From Deefgea tanakiae (GTDB taxonomy: Bacteria > Pseudomonadota > Gammaproteobacteria > Burkholderiales > Chitinibacteraceae): DNA of 64,000 nt. The notes beneath the pieces are model-generated. The model made no database searches. It was not told the DNA's origin and saw only the letters and a list, made by a program, of their open reading frames with translations. Positions 1 to 9,060 of the stretch are shown piece by piece; position 1 is the stretch's first letter; the number at the start of each line of letters is the position of its first letter. The stretch spans positions 2,790,001 to 2,854,000 of the forward strand of contig NZ_CP081150.1 in assembly GCF_019665765.1 (NCBI RefSeq). The letters are read 5' to 3'. Position numbers and translations under genes: made by a program.

Positions 1-741
1 ATTTACGCATGGGATGGAACAACGCTACAAGCCAGCTCGCCGCAGCAACGCTTTGTCGGCAAACCCACGATGAATGCACCGTTACGCGCGATGGCGGCGC
101 AATTAGTCATCGAATTATCGGCTCAAGTGAGCTGCATAAGCCGATCTTGCGGAGCTTGGAGCGTTCATTCTGAATCAAAAACTTGGCAAGCGCCTGAGCT
201 GGTATTGGCGATTCCAGCGCCACAAGTGGCAAGGCTGCTGCCTGCAACGCATCCACTGCAAGCGGCTACGGCACAAGTCACGATGCAGCCCTGCTGGGCG
301 GTGATGATCAGTAGCAAGCACGCAATTCATCTGCCGTTTGCTGGGCTCTTCGTGAATGAAACCAATGTCAACGATGATGTTTTATCTTGGATTGCGCTCG
401 ATAGCAGCAAAGCAGGTCGTAGCGGTCAGCACTGGGTTTTACACGCCAGCGTGGCCTGGTCGCTCGCGCATTTAGACGATACGCCCGACATGGTCATTGA
501 TGCGCTATGCCAAGCTTTTAGTCGACTCTTAAAACAGTGGGGCCAATCCAAGCCGAGTTGGCAAGCGGCTACCGCCCATCGTTGGCTATATGCGCGGGGC
601 AATGCTGAAGCGCCCATAACGCAAGACGCCAGCGATGGCTTGGCGATTGCAGGCGATTGGCTGGCCGGAGGCCGAGTCGAAGGCGCTTATCTATCTGGTG
701 TAGCGGCCGCAGATATCTTGCTGACGCACAGCGCCAATTAA
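1..741 (+). CDS. Renalase-like FAD-dependent oxidoreductase, C-terminal part
   Basis: The reading frame is open from the first base of the window, so the N-terminus with the FAD-binding Rossmann motif lies outside. The C-terminal 246 residues contain RFVGKPTMNAPLRAMA near the start, typical of the renalase-type amine oxidase family. Near the end AGDWLAGGRVEGAYLSG is the segment that closes over the flavin in these proteins. It stops 13 bases before a photolyase-family gene, and the two are probably co-transcribed. Substrate cannot be predicted. An internal ATG at 70 exists, but the upstream frame is clearly coding. Confidence 0.8.
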   Translation: MYAWDGTTLQASSPQQRFVGKPTMNAPLRAMAAQLVIELSAQVSCISRSCGAWSVHSESKTWQAPELVLAIPAPQVARLLPATHPLQAATAQVTMQPCWAVMISSKHAIHLPFAGLFVNETNVNDDVLSWIALDSSKAGRSGQHWVLHASVAWSLAHLDDTPDMVIDALCQAFSRLLKQWGQSKPSWQAATAHRWLYARGNAEAPITQDASDGLAIAGDWLAGGRVEGAYLSGVAAADILLTHSAN

Positions 742-754
742 ACGAGAACTCAGA

Positions 755-2038
755 ATGCCAACCGCAGCCTATTGGTTTCGAAATGACTTACGCCTGAGCG
801 ACAACGCCTCACTTCACCTCGCTTGCCAGCAATGCGATGAACTAGCACTGATTTACTGCATCGCACCAGACGAACAAACTCAGTGGGGATTTACTCGCGT
901 CGGTCAGCATCGAAAAGCGTTTCTGAGCGATACGCTGCACGATCTTGAGGCGGCCTGTGCAGAGCGGGGCAATTCGCTCATCATCATTGCCGGTCAGCCA
1001 GAGCAAGTACTGCCGCCACTGCTTAGGCAACTGAATACCACCACGCTCTATTGCGAAACGATTGCCGCGCCCGAAGAAACCGCCCAAGTCGACGCGCTGC
1101 GTGAGCACGGTTTTAATGTCACAACGACGTGGCAATCGAGCTTATTCGACCCGGACCAGCTGCCATTTCAGATTCACCAGCTACCCGCAACGTTTACACC
1201 GTTTCGGCACCAAATTGAGCAGTCGGCCACTCAAATCCCTCCTCCGCAGCCAGAGATAGATCGACTGCCTGCGCCACCTGCAGCCATCGCAACGATTGAA
1301 GCGGCAGATATCAAAGCTTGGGCGGGCGCAGTCCATCACGACGCACGCAGCGCATTTCCCTACCAACAAACGCAATGGCAGGGCGGCGCGACTGCGGCGG
1401 CAGCGCATTTGGCTCGCTATATTCAATCGGGTTTGGCTGACACCTATAAAGAAACCCGCAACGGACTGATTGGCACCGATTACTCGACCAAACTCTCACC
1501 GTGGCTCGCCACTGGGGCGCTCTCAGCAAGGCAAATCAATCACGCAGTCAAAGCACACGAAGCCATCGTTGGCGCCAATGAAAGTACATACTGGATTGGC
1601 TTTGAGCTGCTGTGGCGCGATTTCTTTCGGTTTTTACACCTGCGCTATGGGCGGCAACTGTACCGCGCCAAGGGACTCAACTCCGCGGCAAGCGTTTCAC
1701 ACCACACAGACAACTTCACCAAATGGCGCCAAGCTCAAACTGGCGAGCCGTTCATCGATGCAGGTATGCGCGAATTGGCGGCAACCGGCTACCTCTCCAA
1801 CCGAATGCGGCAGAATGTCGCGAGCTACCTTATTCACGAACTGCAATGCGATTGGCGCGCGGGTGCGGCATGGTTTGAATCGCAACTGATCGATTACGAT
1901 GTCTACAGCAATCAAGGCAACTGGCTATATTTGGCAGGCTACGGCACCGATCCGCGCCCCAATCGACGCTTTAGCATTACCAAGCAAATCGCTAATTACG
2001 ACCCTCAGCACGCGTATATACAGCTATGGCGTCACTGA
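755..2038 (+). CDS. DASH-type cryptochrome / deoxyribodipyrimidine photolyase
   Basis: 427 residues, the usual length for the family. The N-terminal alpha/beta photolyase domain begins with YWFRNDLRLSDN. The FAD-binding helical domain carries TRNGLIG and YSTKLSPWLATGALS, and the C-terminus has GTDPRPNRRFSITKQ, all characteristic of the Cry-DASH branch. Known members bind FAD and a folate antenna and repair cyclobutane dimers, chiefly in single-stranded DNA. Whether this one acts in repair or as a photoreceptor cannot be read from sequence. It follows the flavin oxidoreductase by 13 bases, a pairing that suggests a light or oxidative stress role. Confidence 0.92.
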   Translation: MPTAAYWFRNDLRLSDNASLHLACQQCDELALIYCIAPDEQTQWGFTRVGQHRKAFLSDTLHDLEAACAERGNSLIIIAGQPEQVLPPLLRQLNTTTLYCETIAAPEETAQVDALREHGFNVTTTWQSSLFDPDQLPFQIHQLPATFTPFRHQIEQSATQIPPPQPEIDRLPAPPAAIATIEAADIKAWAGAVHHDARSAFPYQQTQWQGGATAAAAHLARYIQSGLADTYKETRNGLIGTDYSTKLSPWLATGALSARQINHAVKAHEAIVGANESTYWIGFELLWRDFFRFLHLRYGRQLYRAKGLNSAASVSHHTDNFTKWRQAQTGEPFIDAGMRELAATGYLSNRMRQNVASYLIHELQCDWRAGAAWFESQLIDYDVYSNQGNWLYLAGYGTDPRPNRRFSITKQIANYDPQHAYIQLWRH

Positions 2039-2175
2039 ACTTCCTCGAATCGCTGCAGGCCGTCATCAGCAACGCCAACACCGTTGTGCTGATGCCTGAC
2101 CCTCATTTTTAAAATCCCGCTGAATCAGGCAAGACAGTCCAATAAAAAATTTTAACTATGGTATATGCATGTAGC

Positions 2176-2214
2176 CATTAATATTTAATGTCTACATAAG
2201 CATACCCATATGTA
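2176..2214. promoter_or_regulatory. Stacked palindromes upstream of hisB
   Basis: The 336-base gap 2039-2374 holds no gene. It becomes AT-rich after about 2135 and contains two adjacent perfect inverted repeats: CATTAA-TAT-TTAATG at 2176-2190 and TACATA-N10-TATGTA at 2193-2214. The second recurs almost unchanged at 54297-54318, upstream of the pil-chp cluster. These are candidate operator sites in the probable promoter region of the his operon. I saw no run of His codons or attenuator-like leader peptide. Confidence 0.4.
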
Positions 2215-2374
2215 ATTATTTTACATCCATCGCCTTTCATCATTCTTCAACTGGCCATGTCAGGGAAATCGCTAGTAAGACTTCCCGTAAAGCTGTTTCT
2301 GTTAGAAAATAAGCGTCTAAAGTCGTTATCGCCTGCATTTGCTGCCGTAACGCCCCAAACATCGAGACCGACCC

Positions 2375-2968
2375 ATGCGCCAAGTTACTGTCACCCGCAA
2401 TACGCTAGAAACTCAAATCACGATTACGCTGAACCTCGATGGTACCGGTGTAAGTAAATTTGATACGGGCGTACCGTTTTTCGAACACATGCTCGACCAA
2501 GTTGCGCGCCACGGCCTATTTGATATTGAAATCAAAGCCGTTGGTGATTTGCACATCGATGCACACCACACCGTTGAAGACGTGGGCATCACGCTTGGCC
2601 AAGCCTTTGCCAAAGCAGTCGGCGATAAAAAAGGCATCGTTCGCTACGGCCACAGCTATGTGCCACTCGACGAAGCACTGAGCCGCGTCGTGGTAGACCT
2701 GTCTGGTCGCCCCTGTTTGGAATATGACTGTGAATACACCCGCGCAATGATTGGCGGCTTTGACGTTGATTTGTTTGGCGAATTCTTCCGTGGTTTTGTT
2801 AATCACGCGGCAATCAGCTTGCACATTGACAATTTGAAAGGCAAAAACGCCCACCACCAAGCCGAAACGATTTTCAAAGCTTTAGGTCGTGCGCTGCGCA
2901 TGGCAGTTGAATTTGACCCACGGATGGCAGGCATTACGCCGTCCACCAAAGGCACGTTGGTAGGTTGA
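2375..2968 (+). CDS. hisB: Imidazoleglycerol-phosphate dehydratase
   Basis: 197 residues, the monofunctional form lacking the histidinol-phosphatase domain found in enterics. It dehydrates imidazoleglycerol phosphate to imidazole acetol phosphate. The two metal-binding repeats are visible: [13 protein letters not shown] with [10 protein letters not shown] in the first half, and [10 protein letters not shown] with [17 protein letters not shown] in the second. The start ATG follows the purine-rich GAGAC. It is the first gene of the local his run and ends one base before hisH. Cytoplasmic. Confidence 0.97.
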   Translation: MRQVTVTRNTLETQITITLNLDGTGVSKFDTGVPFFEHMLDQVARHGLFDIEIKAVGDLHIDAHHTVEDVGITLGQAFAKAVGDKKGIVRYGHSYVPLDEALSRVVVDLSGRPCLEYDCEYTRAMIGGFDVDLFGEFFRGFVNHAAISLHIDNLKGKNAHHQAETIFKALGRALRMAVEFDPRMAGITPSTKGTLVG

Positions 2969-2969
2969 T

Positions 2970-3623
2970 ATGAGCATGCAAAAAATCGCCATCGTTGACT
3001 ATGGTATGGGCAATTTGCATTCCGTCACCAAAGCATTTGAGTTGGTGGCAGAAGATCATGCCGAAATTATCCTGACTGCCGATCCAGCGGTCGTTGCGAG
3101 CGCCGACAAAGTGGTTTTCCCCGGTCAAGGCGCGATGCCCGACTGCATGCGCGAACTGGAAGCCAGTGGCTTAAAACAAGCCGTGCTTGACGCAGCGGCG
3201 AGCAAACCATTTTTAGGTATTTGTGTTGGTGCGCAATTGTTATTTGAACACAGCGAAGAAGGCGATATGGATTGCCTAGGCGTGTTCAAAGGCAATGTCA
3301 TCAAATTCAAGCCAGAAAATATGCATGACGCCAATGGGCAAAAGCTCAAAGTGCCGCACATGGGCTGGAATGAGATGTTTATTGTCCAAGATCATCCACT
3401 TTGGGCGGGAATTAGCGACACTGAACGCTTTTATTTTGTGCACAGCTACCACTTTTCACCGGCCGAACCGCACGACACGATCATCGAAACTGGTTATCCG
3501 AATCGGTTCGCAGTGGCGATCGCCAAAGACAATATTTTTGCGATTCAATGCCACCCAGAAAAAAGCAGCACGGCAGGTTTGCAATTACTAAAGAACTTTG
3601 TACTGTGGAACGGCAAGCAATAA
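2970..3623 (+). CDS. hisH: Imidazole glycerol phosphate synthase, glutaminase subunit
   Basis: 217 residues, class I glutamine amidotransferase. It releases ammonia from glutamine for HisF. The nucleophile Cys85 sits in GICVGAQLL, and the His-Glu pair is in QCHPEKSS near the C-terminus. The N-terminus IAIVDYGMGNLHSVTKA is the family signature. The start at 2970 overlaps the region just after the hisB stop; a second in-frame ATG at 2976 is an alternative. Its partner hisF lies 1.4 kb downstream, separated by hisA and a small gene. Confidence 0.97.
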   Translation: MSMQKIAIVDYGMGNLHSVTKAFELVAEDHAEIILTADPAVVASADKVVFPGQGAMPDCMRELEASGLKQAVLDAAASKPFLGICVGAQLLFEHSEEGDMDCLGVFKGNVIKFKPENMHDANGQKLKVPHMGWNEMFIVQDHPLWAGISDTERFYFVHSYHFSPAEPHDTIIETGYPNRFAVAIAKDNIFAIQCHPEKSSTAGLQLLKNFVLWNGKQ

Positions 3624-3712
3624 AATTGAAAAACAATCGCAGTGCAAATTTATAACCTATACTGCTTTCTTGCTTAACCCATTAACGACTCACTTAATAA
3701 CACGCTCATATC

Positions 3713-3778
3713 ATGCTGATTATTCCTGCAATTGATTTAAAAGATGGCCAGTGCTTACTCGTTCCTGCGCCAATTTGA
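3713..3778 (+). pseudogene. Partial duplication of the hisA start region
   Basis: The 211-base gap between hisH and hisA contains a second copy of the first 14 codons of hisA ([14 protein letters not shown]). It is 122 bases upstream of the real start and differs only at two synonymous sites. After codon 14 the copy diverges by a small insertion, briefly re-aligns with hisA (CTGCGCCAA), then reaches TGA after 21 codons. Bases just before both ATGs are also alike. No SD-like sequence is evident. It could be a relic of local duplication or a translated leader/decoy start. Confidence 0.75.
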
Positions 3779-3834
3779 GCTAAATACTGCTAGCGTTTCA
3801 ATGATCAACTTACTACTAACACGAACTCTCAATC

Positions 3835-4575
3835 ATGCTGATTATCCCTGCAATTGACTTAAAAGATGGCCAGTGCGTTCGCCTGCGCCAAGGTGAAATG
3901 GAAGGCGCAACTGTTTTCTCTGATGATCCTGCGAGTTTTGTTAGCCATTGGCTAGGCCAAGGCGCTCGCCGCATGCACCTAGTTGATTTGAACGGCGCAT
4001 TTGCTGGAAAACCAAAGAACTTAGCCGCCGTTAAAGCGATTTTGGCTGAAATCAAAGGTGAAGTACCAGTGCAATTGGGTGGCGGTATTCGCTCACTCGA
4101 AACCATAGAAATGTACCTTGATGCCGGCATTGATTACGTCATTATTGGTACTGCAGCGATTAAGCAGCCTGGCTTTTTGCACGAAGCATGTGATGCTTTC
4201 CCCGGCAATATCATTGTTGGCTTGGATGCAAAAGACGGCATGGTGGCTACCGATGGTTGGGCGAAAATCACCGATCACAATGTGATTGATTTGGCTAAAC
4301 GCTTTGAAGGCTACGGCGTAGAAAGCGTGATTTACACCGACATTGGCCGCGATGGCATGCTGTCGGGCGTGAATATCGAAGCAACCGTGAAACTAGCTCA
4401 AGCATTAACCATTCCTGTGATCGCATCAGGTGGCCTGACTAATCTCGATGATGTGCGTAAATTGTGCGAAGTCGCTGATGAAGGGATCGAAGGCGTGATT
4501 ACCGGCCGTGCGATTTACGAAGGCACCATTGATTTTGCAAAAGCACAAGATTTAGCAGACGAACTGTCGGCGTAA
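3835..4575 (+). CDS. hisA: ProFAR isomerase (phosphoribosylformimino-AICAR-P isomerase)
   Basis: 246 residues, a TIM barrel built of two half-barrel repeats and related to HisF. It isomerises ProFAR to PRFAR in histidine synthesis. Visible motifs are the catalytic Asp in [12 protein letters not shown], the first phosphate-binding loop LGGGIRS, and TDIGRDGML plus VIASGGLTN in the second half. A true SD is not obvious; a near-copy of the 5' end lies 122 bases upstream. The downstream small gene starts 16 bases after the stop. Confidence 0.97.
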   Translation: MLIIPAIDLKDGQCVRLRQGEMEGATVFSDDPASFVSHWLGQGARRMHLVDLNGAFAGKPKNLAAVKAILAEIKGEVPVQLGGGIRSLETIEMYLDAGIDYVIIGTAAIKQPGFLHEACDAFPGNIIVGLDAKDGMVATDGWAKITDHNVIDLAKRFEGYGVESVIYTDIGRDGMLSGVNIEATVKLAQALTIPVIASGGLTNLDDVRKLCEVADEGIEGVITGRAIYEGTIDFAKAQDLADELSA

Positions 4576-4591
4576 ATCACTGCGAGGGCGC

Positions 4592-4933
4592 ATGGAAAAA
4601 CCAGAATGGTTTGATTGGGCAAACGACGAGAAAAAAGCGGGCGAATGGATACGCTCGAATAATCCCGAATGGTTTGCTCAAGTCTGCCAACTGTTGTTTG
4701 ACCACGATCCGATGATGATGACCCTCGTCGGCGAGCCTGAAGGCTACGCGCCCGAAGTCGGCAGTATTTTGCGTAGCCTGCCGCAATGCATGAACGTAGA
4801 TGATGTGCAGCAATTAATCTTTAATGTTTTCACACAATGGTTTACGCCAGAATTTGCTGGTGGCCGCAGCCAATATGCTGAAGTCGCAGCCGCAGTGTGG
4901 GAAAACTGGAAACAGCAACAGAGTGAAGAGTGA
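4592..4933 (+). CDS. Small hypothetical protein in the his operon
   Basis: 113 residues with no signal peptide, membrane segment or motif I recognise. It is rich in Trp and acidic residues (EWFDWAND at the start, WENWKQQQ near the end), so probably a soluble helical protein. A GAGGG ribosome-binding site lies just before the ATG. It sits between hisA and hisF on the same strand, which makes translation with the operon likely. A role in histidine synthesis is not implied by sequence. Confidence 0.75.
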   Translation: MEKPEWFDWANDEKKAGEWIRSNNPEWFAQVCQLLFDHDPMMMTLVGEPEGYAPEVGSILRSLPQCMNVDDVQQLIFNVFTQWFTPEFAGGRSQYAEVAAAVWENWKQQQSEE

Positions 4934-5019
4934 GGCGCTAGGCGTTAGGGGTAAAACCATAAACGCCGCTACCCTCTCGCTTCACACCTTTCACCTTACC
5001 CTTTACTCCTCACACATAC
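4934..5019. repeat. Strand-biased imperfect inverted spacer before hisF
   Basis: The 86 bases between the small gene and hisF are G-rich on the left (GTGAGGCGCTAGGCGTTAGG) and C/T-rich on the right (CCTTTACTCCTCACAC), so the two ends are roughly complementary. An inner pairing GGCGTT/AACGCC is possible. No purine-rich ribosome-binding site precedes the hisF ATG. It resembles a dispersed intergenic repeat, but only one copy is seen here. Confidence 0.35.
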
Positions 5020-5787
5020 ATGCCTTTAGCCAAACGAATTATCCCTTGCCTTGATGTGACCAATGGTCGTGTAGTTAAAGGAGTCAACTTCCTCGAACTA
5101 CGTGATGCAGGCGACCCAGTCGAAATCGCCCGCCGCTACAACGAACAAGGCGCTGACGAGCTAACCTTCCTCGACATTACCGCCTCTAGCGACAACCGCG
5201 ATCTGATTTTGCACGTGATCGAGGCCGTGGCTTCACAAGTCTTTATCCCGCTTACCGTGGGCGGTGGCGTGCGTGTGCCGGATGATGTGCGTCGTTTGCT
5301 CAATGCCGGTGCCGACAAAGTCAGCATCAACACCACCGCAGTGACGAATCCCGAGGTGGTCGAACAAGCTGCCAGCCGTTTTGGTAGCCAAGCGATTGTG
5401 GTGGCGATTGATGCCAAAGCCACTGACGCGACTAATAGCCGCTGGGAAGTTTTCACCCACGGCGGCCGCCGCGCAACAGGACTTGATGCCGTGGAATGGG
5501 CGTTGAAAATGCAGCAGCTCGGCGCGGGTGAAATCTTGCTCACCAGCATGGACCGTGACGGCACCAAAATTGGCTTTAACCTACCACTGACGCGAGCGGT
5601 TTCTGATGCAGTAAACATTCCGGTGATTGCCTCGGGCGGGGTCGGCAATCTGCAGCATTTGGTCGATGGTGTTACGCAAGGTCACGCCGATGCCGTGCTC
5701 GCCGCAAGTATTTTCCACTTTGGCGAATATTCAGTGCGCGAAGCCAAATTGGCGATGCAAGCTGCAGGTATCGAGGTAAGGCTGTAA
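5020..5787 (+). CDS. hisF: Imidazole glycerol phosphate synthase, cyclase subunit
   Basis: 255 residues. This TIM barrel uses ammonia channelled from HisH to convert PRFAR into imidazole glycerol phosphate and AICAR. The catalytic Asp residues lie in [15 protein letters not shown] (N-terminus) and [12 protein letters not shown]; phosphate loops are LTVGGGVR and VIASGGVG. The start ATG lacks a recognisable SD because it directly follows the C/T-rich spacer, so initiation may be unusual. Its stop overlaps the hisI start by one base (TAATG). Confidence 0.97.
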   Translation: MPLAKRIIPCLDVTNGRVVKGVNFLELRDAGDPVEIARRYNEQGADELTFLDITASSDNRDLILHVIEAVASQVFIPLTVGGGVRVPDDVRRLLNAGADKVSINTTAVTNPEVVEQAASRFGSQAIVVAIDAKATDATNSRWEVFTHGGRRATGLDAVEWALKMQQLGAGEILLTSMDRDGTKIGFNLPLTRAVSDAVNIPVIASGGVGNLQHLVDGVTQGHADAVLAASIFHFGEYSVREAKLAMQAAGIEVRL

Positions 5788-6188
5788 TGACTACAAATTG
5801 GCTAGCCGAAATCAAGTGGGACGAGAAAGGCCTCGTTCCGGTAATCGCGCAAGATGAAACCACAGGTCGCGTAATGATGTTTGCGTATGCCAATGCAGAC
5901 GCCGTAGCGCTTACCGCCCAGAAGCATACCGCCCATTACTGGACGCGTTCACGGCAAAAGCTATGGCATAAAGGCGAAGAGTCGGGGCACTTTCAACACG
6001 TTTCCAGCATTCAACTCGATTGCGATGGCGATGTGCTGATTTATAAAATTCGGCAAGAAGGCGGCATCGCCTGCCACACGGGTCGCGAGAGCTGCTTTTT
6101 CCGTACCTTGCAAAATGGGCAATGGGAAGTCACCGAGGATATTTTAAAAGATCCATCGGCGATCTACGGCGCAGGGCATTCGCACTGA
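5787..6188 (+). CDS. hisI: Phosphoribosyl-AMP cyclohydrolase
   Basis: 133 residues, the monofunctional cyclohydrolase without the HisE domain. It opens the adenine ring of PR-AMP, using zinc and magnesium. Signature segments are MFAYANADA, HYWTRSRQKLWHKGEESG, the Asp-rich LDCDGD and the zinc ligands in ACHTGRESCFF. It overlaps hisF by one base and is followed by a strong terminator. The companion hisE is not adjacent but 2.1 kb downstream, past two opposite-strand genes. Confidence 0.97.
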   Translation: MTTNWLAEIKWDEKGLVPVIAQDETTGRVMMFAYANADAVALTAQKHTAHYWTRSRQKLWHKGEESGHFQHVSSIQLDCDGDVLIYKIRQEGGIACHTGRESCFFRTLQNGQWEVTEDILKDPSAIYGAGHSH

Positions 6189-6202
6189 ACTGGGCTCCTA
6201 AA

Positions 6203-6232
6203 AAAAAGACCACGCAAAAGCGTGGTCTTTTT
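6203..6232. terminator. Bidirectional Rho-independent terminator after hisI
   Basis: An 8-bp perfect stem GACCACGC/GCGTGGTC with an AAAA loop is flanked by A7 on the left and T5 on the right. It therefore works on both strands and separates hisI from the convergent SlyB-like gene. Confidence 0.9.
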
Positions 6233-6246
6233 CATCATCTCAAATC

Positions 6247-6813
6247 TTAGAAGCCACACAACAAGCGTACACGACGCTCTGCTTGATCAAAAGCGGCATC
6301 CGTAGTCGCGGTTAACAATCCTTGTTTCGCTTCATCGCAAGCATTGGCATTTTGCTGGTCTTTGCGTGCAACCGGAGCTTGTGCACGGCCAGTACAACGT
6401 GAGTCAGCCGCTAAGCGAAGATTATTGAAAGCGCCCTGCTCAACCGATACGCAATCGCCAACGCGTTTACCGCCTTGATCGATCACCATCGTAATGGTTT
6501 GATTATTGTTCATCAAAATCGTGTATTGGAAAGCCTGCGAATTAGTCGCCATGCGAGTCAATTGCTGTCCCGCAACACCACCGCCCACCGCACGCAATGC
6601 ACGATTACTACCTGAGCGACCCGAGCCCGATGCCAAACCAATCGTACCACCGACAACAGCGCCAGCCACTTGCGCATTGGTATTGGCTTCCGTGACTGCA
6701 TTGATCGCGGTAATGCGGCCATACGACACCGTAGATTGCGCCGCAGCCACACCCGCTACTGATAATAATGAAGCAGCAACAAGTGCTTGAAGTGCCGACT
6801 TAGAGAATTGCAT
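6247..6813 (-). CDS. SlyB-like glycine-zipper outer-membrane/periplasmic protein
   Basis: 188 residues with a Sec signal peptide, probably cut after Ala25 (VAAA/QS). No lipobox Cys is present, unlike classical SlyB lipoproteins. Residues about 49-82 form a Gly-rich zipper (VAGAVVGGTIGLASGSG...VGGGVAGQQ) typical of the Rick_17kDa/2TM glycine-zipper family. Two Cys pairs in the C-terminal third (DCVSV, RCTG, ACDEA, LLCGF) suggest disulfides. It is transcribed against the his genes and shares their terminator. Likely envelope structural or stress role; function not known. Confidence 0.75.
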   Translation of the reverse strand: MQFSKSALQALVAASLLSVAGVAAAQSTVSYGRITAINAVTEANTNAQVAGAVVGGTIGLASGSGRSGSNRALRAVGGGVAGQQLTRMATNSQAFQYTILMNNNQTITMVIDQGGKRVGDCVSVEQGAFNNLRLAADSRCTGRAQAPVARKDQQNANACDEAKQGLLTATTDAAFDQAERRVRLLCGF

Positions 6814-6973
6814 ATTTGATTTCCTTTATCTGATGACATAAAAACTCGCGAATCTGGCAACCTAAGCTGATCAAAGCCCATTCCTAATTCGACGAATCAT
6901 GAAGCAAAATACTGAAACCGAAAAACATTACCGCAATTTCATTACGCAAAACATACAGAAAAAAAAGTTAACC

Positions 6974-8023
6974 TTAAGGCGCACTCGCTACGCGCGCAGG
7001 CGGAATTGGCAAACCCGCGCGAATTTTTGCCGAAAAGTCGGGATCACCTTCGGCGGCTTGAGCAGCAGCATTAATATGTGAGCGTTGACGGAATTCTTCA
7101 AATGGTAAATCCGTATCTAAAAATCCAGCATGATAAAGATAGGTATCAATCCAACCATTCAATAAATGACGAATATTAAACTCCCCCACTCGCCCTGCCC
7201 GATTAGCGTAGCGCACAATATTCAGCGTGCAATTATTACTGAGTAAGTTGTACCACTCCGGCTTCGCAGCCAACTCGTTAATTCGCTCCAGATAAATCAA
7301 GAATAAAGCCCGCGCCCCTTCGGCCGACACGCGCACAGGATACAAAAATACATCTTCTTTGCGATGATTGGTGCGAACACCAACAATGTCTTGCTCATCG
7401 CCCATCACATAAATCAACTCAAACTGCTTAAACATCGAAGCCAATGGGTGAAAGCCTTCATGCGACTCTGGCCGCGTTTCAATCGAAATCGACAGCGGTG
7501 GGGCATTATCAAAAGTAAAGCTTAAAAAGGTATGCCCAACCGGCCCTTTCATCCAATACGAAATAAAGAAATCCACGCCAGTAAGATGGGAAAGAAACAC
7601 CTCACGGTCTTCATACTTCACAGTAAAGTCGTCCAGTGTCTGATACTTAAAATTTCGAACATTCCGCAATAAAATACGATCGCCATCAATATCGGCATGA
7701 GGCATCACTGCCACGTCCGTTTGCCACAGCCGCTGATGCGACGCAGGTATCACCCACCAATACGCTAGCACAACTAAAAAAACGCCAGCAAAGACAAAGC
7801 GCATCTTCGAACGGCGCGATAGCCACAAAGCCCATATACCAAATACGGCAAAAGCCAACGAAACAGCAAGGCGCAATGACCACCAAGGTAAATTAGACCA
7901 ATACAAGGCCAATGAACCCCAAGCAACCAAACCCGCAAACACCAGAACAACGGACAGAATCACCAGTAAATGACTGGGTTTAATCACCGTAGAACGAAAA
8001 AAACTAACTATTTTTGAAAACAT
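6974..8023 (-). CDS. DUF4105-family membrane protein
   Basis: 349 residues. The N-terminal third has about three membrane segments (near 18-40, 48-68 and 76-93). The rest is a DUF4105 domain, thought to adopt a papain/NlpC-P60-like fold. The likely catalytic residues are His164 in VGHTFLSF and Cys265 in SNNCT. The domain probably sits in the periplasm. The enzyme activity is not established for the family. It lies upstream of the SlyB-like gene on the same strand. The 160-base gap between them means a shared transcript is possible but unproven. The block interrupts the his operon. Confidence 0.8.
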   Translation of the reverse strand: MFSKIVSFFRSTVIKPSHLLVILSVVLVFAGLVAWGSLALYWSNLPWWSLRLAVSLAFAVFGIWALWLSRRSKMRFVFAGVFLVVLAYWWVIPASHQRLWQTDVAVMPHADIDGDRILLRNVRNFKYQTLDDFTVKYEDREVFLSHLTGVDFFISYWMKGPVGHTFLSFTFDNAPPLSISIETRPESHEGFHPLASMFKQFELIYVMGDEQDIVGVRTNHRKEDVFLYPVRVSAEGARALFLIYLERINELAAKPEWYNLLSNNCTLNIVRYANRAGRVGEFNIRHLLNGWIDTYLYHAGFLDTDLPFEEFRQRSHINAAAQAAEGDPDFSAKIRAGLPIPPARVASAP

Positions 8024-8301
8024 GATTCATGATCTCTTCGATGACATTTCAATGCCGCACGACAGTGTTGAACTAGAAAGGTGATTGGTCGTTTATTCTA
8101 ACCGAAACACCGATATAACCACGACATACCTGAAAGCAAAGTGTCATTAAGAAAGAAAGTTACATTGAGCCGCTCAGCGACTGAGGGCTAGCAAATGCAA
8201 ATAAAATTGATCCGTCAGAAACACATCACCACCACACAAGGTTACAATAGCCACGAAATTGTAATGTTTACGCAATATAATCGCCGTTTTGAGGAGTTCC
8301 T

Positions 8302-8628
8302 ATGGTTTCCGCTGAAATTCTTGACCGCCTATCTACTACGCTCAATGAGCGTCGTTCGGCTGATCCGTCTTCATCCTATGTGGCTAAGTTATTCCACAAA
8401 GGCACAGACGAGATTTTGAAAAAAGTGGGTGAAGAAGCAGTTGAAACCATCATGGCGGCAAAAGATGGCGACAAGCTCCACTTGGTGCGCGAAGTCGCTG
8501 ATTTGTGGTTTCATACCTTGGTGCTATTGGCGCACGAAGGGCTGAGCCACGAAGATGTATTGGCTGAACTAGCACGTCGGGAAGGTATTTCTGGCATCGA
8601 TGAAAAAGCTGCGCGCAAACAAGGTTAA
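8302..8628 (+). CDS. hisE: Phosphoribosyl-ATP pyrophosphatase
   Basis: 108 residues, an all-alpha NTP-PPase (MazG-like) fold. It converts PR-ATP to PR-AMP in histidine synthesis. Metal-binding acidic residues lie in [13 protein letters not shown] and [10 protein letters not shown] strong GAGGAG precedes the ATG, and a TATAAT hexamer at 8276-8281 could be its -10 box. In many betaproteobacteria hisE directly follows hisI; here it is separated by two reverse-strand genes and must have its own promoter. hinT follows after 5 bases. Confidence 0.96.
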   Translation: MVSAEILDRLSTTLNERRSADPSSSYVAKLFHKGTDEILKKVGEEAVETIMAAKDGDKLHLVREVADLWFHTLVLLAHEGLSHEDVLAELARREGISGIDEKAARKQG

Positions 8629-8633
8629 AAATC

Positions 8634-8960
8634 ATGAGCGACTGCCTATTTTGTAAAATCGTGGCGGGTGTGATTCCGGCGAAAGTCATTTACGAAGACG
8701 ATGATGTCCTCGCGTTTAATGATATTCGCCCAGCAGCACCGGTGCATTTTTTGCTGATTCCAAAACGTCATATTGAGTCTTTACTCACGACGACGATGGA
8801 AGACCAAGCTTTGCTAGGGAAAATGCTTGCTGTAGCGCCAATCATCGCACGCGAACAAGGTTTGGGGGCCGGATTTAAAACGGCCATCAATACCGGCTTG
8901 GCCGGTGGGCAAGAAGTATTCCATTTACATTTGCACGTCCTGGGTACCCCGCAAGAGTAA
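8634..8960 (+). CDS. hinT: HIT-family purine nucleoside phosphoramidase (HinT-like)
   Basis: 108 residues. The histidine triad HLHLHVLG near the C-terminus carries the nucleophilic His, and the N-terminus CLFCKIVAG is typical of HinT/PKCI proteins. Family members hydrolyse AMP-lysine and other aminoacyl-AMP-type phosphoramidates. It starts 5 bases after hisE and precedes tatA, a gene order common in betaproteobacteria. Cytoplasmic dimer expected. Confidence 0.93.
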   Translation: MSDCLFCKIVAGVIPAKVIYEDDDVLAFNDIRPAAPVHFLLIPKRHIESLLTTTMEDQALLGKMLAVAPIIAREQGLGAGFKTAINTGLAGGQEVFHLHLHVLGTPQE

Positions 8961-9060
8961 TAGACGCTAGTCATTATTATGATTAGTCTGCATAGCTATA
9001 CCCTATGCGTTGTTTTCATTTTTCTTGCTTTGGCAAGCGTAGACATTTTCGAGGTTGATC

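Noticed and set aside
2039-2374. Possible histidine attenuator before hisB
   Set aside because: No His-rich leader peptide and no terminator/antiterminator pair was found; only palindromes of operator type.
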